64,000 nucleotides of DNA. Origin: Sipunculus nudus (Eukaryota > Annelida > Sipuncula > Golfingiida > Sipunculidae). The position numbers and the translations under genes are program-made. Positions 27,901 through 35,200 of this stretch are shown here, piece by piece; within the stretch, counting starts at the first letter, position 1; each line of letters begins with the position of its first letter. The notes under the pieces were generated by a model. It had not been told where the DNA came from, made no database searches, and saw nothing but the letters and a program-made list of their open reading frames with translations. The stretch lies in contig CM049306.1 in NCBI GenBank assembly GCA_026874595.1, positions 57,726,019-57,790,018 on the forward strand, in the 5' to 3' direction.

Positions 27901-30900
27901 GATGTTGAGGACGCCGCCAGTGGATGCCCTGCCACTTTGGGAGCCCGTGTTTATCACTTCATGTTTTATCTGTCCGGCCAGAGAAAGCTGACCACTTGTT
28001 TTGGTCTCACGCCAGACCTGTTGTATTCAACAAACATATACCGTATTGAATGTGTAAAACGTACAGATTATCCTATAATAATATCTAAAGCTAATATAGT
28101 CGGGCAGTATGCAAAACATACCTCTTCGTAATCAGAAAAATTAGAGCTTGGTGGAAAGGAATTAACAAGAATGAATGAACAGATGATTAATCGAATGTCG
28201 AATAAATCTGTATATCCTAGAACTATTGTTGTAAATATTGTTTGAAGAAAGTCATGTACTTGAGGTTAGCGAAAGAGAAAAAATGTAACTTTTGTTATTT
28301 TTTTTCATTAATATATATGCATATACATGTACATTATGTATTTAAACCTATACGAAGAAGAGAAGAGGACTCTATGAGGACACAATCTATGCTCGATTTA
28401 AAATGCATGTACAGATTTATACCTAATCATTGTTCTATATCAATACACATAATGCTTTTTGCATTTCAGAGGTGGGTTTAGAGGACCGGATCCTGCGTCT
28501 CTTGCCCCTTTCTTCCTTATAATTCTTAATGCGAGAGTTATGTAAAAAGACAACTTGCATGTCCAGAACACTTGTTTACCTGAGCGCCCTTTTCTAAGAT
28601 CCTGTATTTACCCCTGTGTTCGTTTACAAACGAATGTTAAAATAGTGAAATGTAAACAAATTCTGAATAATTTCTTGGTCCTGCATTTTTGAATAAAATA
28701 TTTTCATGAATCAGTCATGGTTAATACTTAGCTATCAATACACACGCTACATTACTACTCTGTATTATGACGGCTTTTCTATGAACGGACTTCAGGGACA
28801 TTACATTTAAACGACGTGAAATTCAAAACTGAAGCTAAGGCGAAACAAGTTTGCTTTCTCAGGCAGCACCTTGGATTTGCAGTTAAGTTTGTAGATAATT
28901 TCCAGCCGCTCAGACAATCTTTCAAGAAAATAAAGTGATAAAAGTTCGATAACATTTCCTTTTGTTATGTTGCTCTTTCACCTGTTTCACCCGTATAATA
29001 AAAAAAGTAAATTAAATATTCGCCCGCCCACACTTCATTTCTTTTCAAAAGTGCATGATAGCCTAACCATTTAGCAGCTAATAAAATTTAATTTAGAAAA
29101 CACACCTGTAGGTAAATAGTTCCTGTTGTCTTGGCATAAAACTCGTACGAGAGGACTGTTCCATCAGAGGTGATGTTGTGGTCAGTAATAACAGTAATCA
29201 CATTTCGCACTGTTTCTGACGCCGTCCGCTCTTCAATGGGATTGCCATAGGACTGGTATTCTAAGGGCACTGTGAAAAATAAACATGAATCTCTTAAACA
29301 TCTCATTATAAGAGTAAGATAATCCGAAACAAAAAAAGAATATTAATCATTTAAATAAATATAATATATATGCATATCATATAAATATAACAACATTTAT
29401 GGCATTTATAATGACAGTTCCGGATACATATCTTTAAAAGTGGTTAAAGGATAGTGTTATTAGAAAAATATCATTTATACAGTTAAATTTTTTATACTGT
29501 TTTATGTTAAATTCAAACATATTCAGAATTAGTTTTTTTATACAAAAGAACATGTTATTTCATACAGACAATGTAAATTGTACTTACAGCGACATTCTTT
29601 AGACGGCACGTATAGAGTCCAGCCAGAAGTCATATTGTTCATGCCTCTCAGCGCCCCCTGGGAGTGAAAACAGCCTTGTGTTGAGTTGAATTTGAAGGCA
29701 GGGCAAGCTGTTTCCCCTTTTGCTGCACAGCTTGTAAAACATTTTTCAAGCGTTGAACTTCCAGTTTCAGCTGCGAAAGTTCCCGTACCATCAGAGTCTT
29801 TGTATACTGCGAAACTGCCATAGCACTCTGAAAGACACGTTAAACACACCAGCTGTAAAGAAGGGGTTGGCAAGACAGTAGCCATATGTAAGGATGATTT
29901 CATTACAATGTTAAAAGTCAAATACCTTTTTAATGTGTATATTTACCTACACATGTTATATGATCGTCACAGTGAATTGATGCAATGTTATCGTGCCATG
30001 TTCATTACATCTTGATCTTTGATATGTAATGAAGAATGTACTTCTATGCATGCTTGTTTCTGGGTTGGGTGTCCAACTCATAACTTATAGAATCACTACG
30101 TCTTATCTTTTGTTTGTTAAATATCGTATTATGAACAATCCAGCTTTTCATCATCAATATTACATTATCAATTAGTTAACCTGGTTTGCATATAACAATA
30201 TCAACCAATAAGAACAATCATTTTAAAAGCCTATGATTAGCACAGCATTGGCTGCTTTGACTGGCACGTAAGACTGGATTCAATCAACAGGCTTACTGTA
30301 ACCGTGTACACTATTTACATTTTATAACTAGAATACGGGTAGTCGACAAGCGACTACGTGTATCCGCCTAAATCAGAGTGGAACGGGTGAAGTGAGGCAT
30401 GGATTGAGTGGCAAGTGGAAATAGAGTGTTGCATATTAGCATGGATGTCTGCAGCCAAATTGTGTATGTAGGTTGCCCCCCCCCCCTACCACAAAATCCA
30501 GAAAGCCGTCCAAGTTGTATACATATGCAAAATTTAAGGCAGATAAGTCAAACCACTACATGTATATGAGTGATTTTAGCCCGTGGCAGACAAACAGACA
30601 GGAGCTGTGCAAAAATGGCTGCAGGTGGCGCCACCAGTTTTGCGTATGATTAAGAGCTATGTGAGATCTATACACATGCAAAATTTTGGCCCAATCGGTC
30701 AAACGGTTCCCGAGATATGAGCTTAGATGTCTGCAGCGTAAACGTGAATGTAGGTGGCGCCACCTGTCATAAAATCAGAAAAGCTATCCAGGATGTATAC
30801 GCATGCCGAATTTCAGGTGAATTAGTCAAGTCACTGCAGAGATATGAGTGATTTTAACCCAAGGCAGACGAACAGATGGACACTGTGCAAACATGGTTGC

Positions 30901-31744
30901 AGGTGGCGCCACCATTTTTGTGTATGTTATAAAGCTCTCCAAGGGCTACATTTGTGCAAAAAAATTTTCCTGATCGGTCAAACGGTTCCCAAGATATAAG
31001 CTTGGATGTCTGCAGCGTAAACGTGAATGTAGGTGGCGCCACCTGTCATAAAATCAGAAAAGCTATCCAGGATGTTTACGCATGCCGAATTTCAGGTGAA
31101 TTAGTCAAATCACTGCAGAGATATGAGTGATTTTAACCCAAGGCAGACGAACAGATGGACACTGTGCAAACATGGTTGCAGGTGGCGCCACCATTTTTTG
31201 TGTATGTTATAAAGCTCTCCAAGGGCTACATTTGTGCAAAAAAAATTTTCCTGATCGGTCAAACGGTTCCCGAGATATGTGGGTTTATGTGTGGAAACAG
31301 ACGCACAAACGGACGCAGAGCGCAGAGGAAAGGTCAGAGGTCAAAACAAAATCGGGGCGCAGCAGTTCACATGTGACGCGAACATAATCCCGGGTTTCGT
31401 AAAATTCCGCCCAGCGGTTACGGAGGAGTTCTCCGGACACCTAAGCGGCGGCGGCGGCGTGCAGCTGAAAACATAGTATCCGCAAAACTCTGTTTTGGCG
31501 GATACAATTATATTGTTACTTATGGCACTGACGCTGAAGAAATTTCGAAATTCTGTCAGGCTGTATATAACGCGATAGTATTTTGTCATTCCATGATGCA
31601 ATTTTTTTCATTAATATTCGCAATTTGGATTACTCAAAAATGCGAACCAGCCCAGCTGAAGTAATGTAATGCAGCAACTGAGAAGCAAATATTAAGTTCT
31701 CACAATCTAAATGACTCAAAAACTGTTTAAGGTCTTTTCATGTT

Positions 31745-31815
<71 letters not shown>

Positions 31816-32153
31816 AGAGAGAGGTGCTTTATAAAGCTTAAATGATGATTTAAATAATGATTTAAACAAAGAATAAATTCTTCCAATTTGATAAAGAAAA
31901 TCAGGCTTTTGTCGATTATATTATAGGATATTAAATCAAATTAACATATTTTGTGTAAAGGATCTCCAACATTTCCCGTGCTATTTATTGTGGCATAAAA
32001 TACGATTCATATTGCAGATACTGATATAATAATCCGTATTTATATATGATATTCTCAGGAAATTATATCTCTTAGGCAGTTATAGCACGGGTCTGAAAAT
32101 AGATAAACAAGACAAAAATGGGTAAACTTGTGTTGCTACGGTAAACTTAGGTT

Positions 32154-32212
<59 letters not shown>

Positions 32213-35200
32213 AAGCTAGAATGACTGCTCACACATACTTAATTAGATTAACATGCGTAATATCGCACTAATGAACGTTTAAAACAAATCGGTTTTCCCA
32301 ACTCTAAACACTTAAATAAAAGATCTGATTCTGTACATCCTGTCTTAATTGTATCTTGATTTCCTGTATATAATATTGATCAGAGATAAAGCAAAAATGT
32401 GGAAAAATTAAAATTCACAAATTTGCTACTTCAGGATCAAAGCGGAGGTGCGATAATTCCTCGGACGACAATGTTATGCCTGAAAGAAGCTTCTTTTCAG
32501 GTTATTGCCTTCACCGGGAGGTTGTGCGTTCATGCCCGTTCGAGTGTGTGTGCACCATATAGCTCAAGCAATTATGAGAGGAATCTCAAGAAATTTTCCG
32601 GACATTTCGGGAATAGACCAGTGAAGAATCGAATAGACTTGGTGTGGATCCAGGCATATGATCGGATTCAGGAACGTCATCAAATAATGCTCACAAATGG
32701 AAAGTCCCTTATGCACGAATAAACCTGGGAATATTGGTCGAATATGTGAATGCAAATACAATGTTAGTAACATCTAACAATAGTCACCAATTACATGGTG
32801 GAGTCTTGCATTCCTTAGAATGCTGATTTCTAGTCACTACATTGATCACACTGGGTCATTAAACCGAAGTGGTATACAAGGCTGTTTAGCAGCAATTTTT
32901 ACATAACGTGTGTTTATACACCCACAGTTGTTATCAGCTTAGTCATGAGTTGGCTTTCGGGAGAAGCTATTCATTTAGATGATGTTCCCCTGCTACTTAT
33001 GTGGGGTTCTATGCACGACGGAGTAGATTCTTGGTTTAAGAAGCCTTATACAAACAAAAAGGGTCAAAGACCTAAGATCGTAACCACGCACAACCTGTCA
33101 GCCGTGAGAACAGGACGGAGTCTCTTCTGTTTGCGTGGAAGATTAAATATAGGCCTATAAATACACTTATGAGATCACGTTAAACATATATAAACAAACC
33201 ATTAATAATATATACGTGAATATAGCCATATACTATAGTATAAACATAAAGCTTTCCGTGTTGCCCTCTTACACACTATTGAAAAAGCTGTTATGAAAAC
33301 AGGCGCGTTACCGATCTGTATCATGAATATGGTACCATGAATAAGAATGATCCTCGGTAAATGCTTATTTAAAAGAAAACGTATCATTAAACTACATATG
33401 ATGATGTTACCATATTTAAAACCATTTAAAGGATGATCCCATCATCCTTGTTTCATATTTTTTTTTATTTTAGATTCTCCTTAAAGCAGATATCGGGATG
33501 GACGTGGACCATACACGTGCTTGTTGAAAGACGTCATTCGCATCACATGGCTGTAACTTTGACACCGACCATCACATCCGGAAAATTATGCTTTAAGGCT
33601 ACTCGTCTCTATAGAAAAAATCTTGTATATTGTAACTCTAACTTAATTCAGTTTTATAATCAGTTTAATTGGTTTTGCTTATGCTTTCCTCTGTAAGACA
33701 GACGGGAAGACAAGCAAGATTGATTATAATCTCTACAACCCAGGGGCGGATCCAGGATTTAGGCAAAAGGGGGGGGGTCCAACCCAGAACGACTAATGGA
33801 AAACCTAAAAAAAAGTCCCATGTACGGAAAAGGGGGGGGGGGGGTCCAGGCCGCAAAATTTTGTCTGAAAACCCTTAAAAAGAGGTTTCTTCGGATAAAA
33901 AAATGGGGGGGGGGGGGGAAACCCCCCCCCCCCCCTCGTCCCGATTCCGCTTCCGAACACACTCTCATATATAGCGACGCCTCGGATCGATTTCGGGTCG
34001 CCAGCGGACTCCTCGACTGTCCAGTTCCATACATGTTCATGACCGCATGGACTGTATGTTGTCAACAAGTGGTGGAAAAAGCATTTATTTTTATGTTTAA
34101 TATCATTATCTTGACGTTTTGTCATAAGGCACTTTTATCATATTGTCATTGTTCATTGTATTTTACATGAATATACATTGTATACATTGTATTTCAGGTA
34201 GATAAAACAATCTTGTCTGAGAGGGTTACCCTGTATAAATATTATTATACACATTAAATAAATAAATAAATAACGTATTGAAAAGAGGGGATGCATGCAT
34301 CAGGCCTAGGGTGGAAAGAGATGGCAAGGTGTACTTAGAGAAACGGCTAAAAGTGTGGATATAACTGTATAAATAGATGACAAGGGCAGTTAACTTGAAT
34401 TTATGATATTCCAACAATTAACAATAAATAACCAATGCCAGTTAACACTTATAATGACAAATTGGATACATGTTTAACATTCTTATACGCAGACCCTTGT
34501 AGTTTCCTTGAAAATATAACATATGTGCATGGTATCATTTTATCTATTAATTTACCCTAAGTTACTTTAAAGGGGGGGGGGGGCTGATTATTTGTTTTAT
34601 TTTATAATCTTTGTTTGTATAATCTTGCAGAAGAAACAGTTTATGCATTTTTTAAACTTCTGTGCATACGCCTATATTCTTCGTTATATCCGAATCCTCT
34701 CAGACATGATAGACACAACGAGAGACTATTTTTTGGTGCGAGTTTAGTGTTGCAAAAATTTATTATTTTAAGCTACTCAACAGATTACAAATTTGATGAA
34801 CCGTAATGAACAACAATCAATGATTGTTTAATGATCATTTAATGATTATTTTAAAATTTTTTATTAACTATATTTGAATGAATATATTTATATTTTGATA
34901 CCAGTTAGTCATAAAGAATACACAATGATGCCTTATAAACGAACCTTACCTTTATTGAAAGGGGATACTAACTGTTTGTCCTCTAATAATGTGGCTTTTA
35001 GTCACGGCGTTTATCGTCATATTTTTTCCTGAACTTTGGAGTCCCATAAGTGGAACATATTGTATTTTTTTCGACATCCTGAGCAAAAACAGAAATTTTT
35101 AGTTATAACTCATACTAAAAGAATTATTTATAAACGCATAATTTCGACTAATCCTTAGTCTTCTGTTATTTTCATTGTAGCCTTTGCCGTATGAAGAGTA

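Noticed and set aside
32399-32722. 107-codon plus-strand frame in gene A intron 1
   Set aside because: No domain, no paralogue and no splice or promoter context; length is within chance for this much sequence.
33759-34170. Overlapping Gly/Pro-rich frames on both strands
   Set aside because: They arise from the poly-G/poly-C runs of repeat D.
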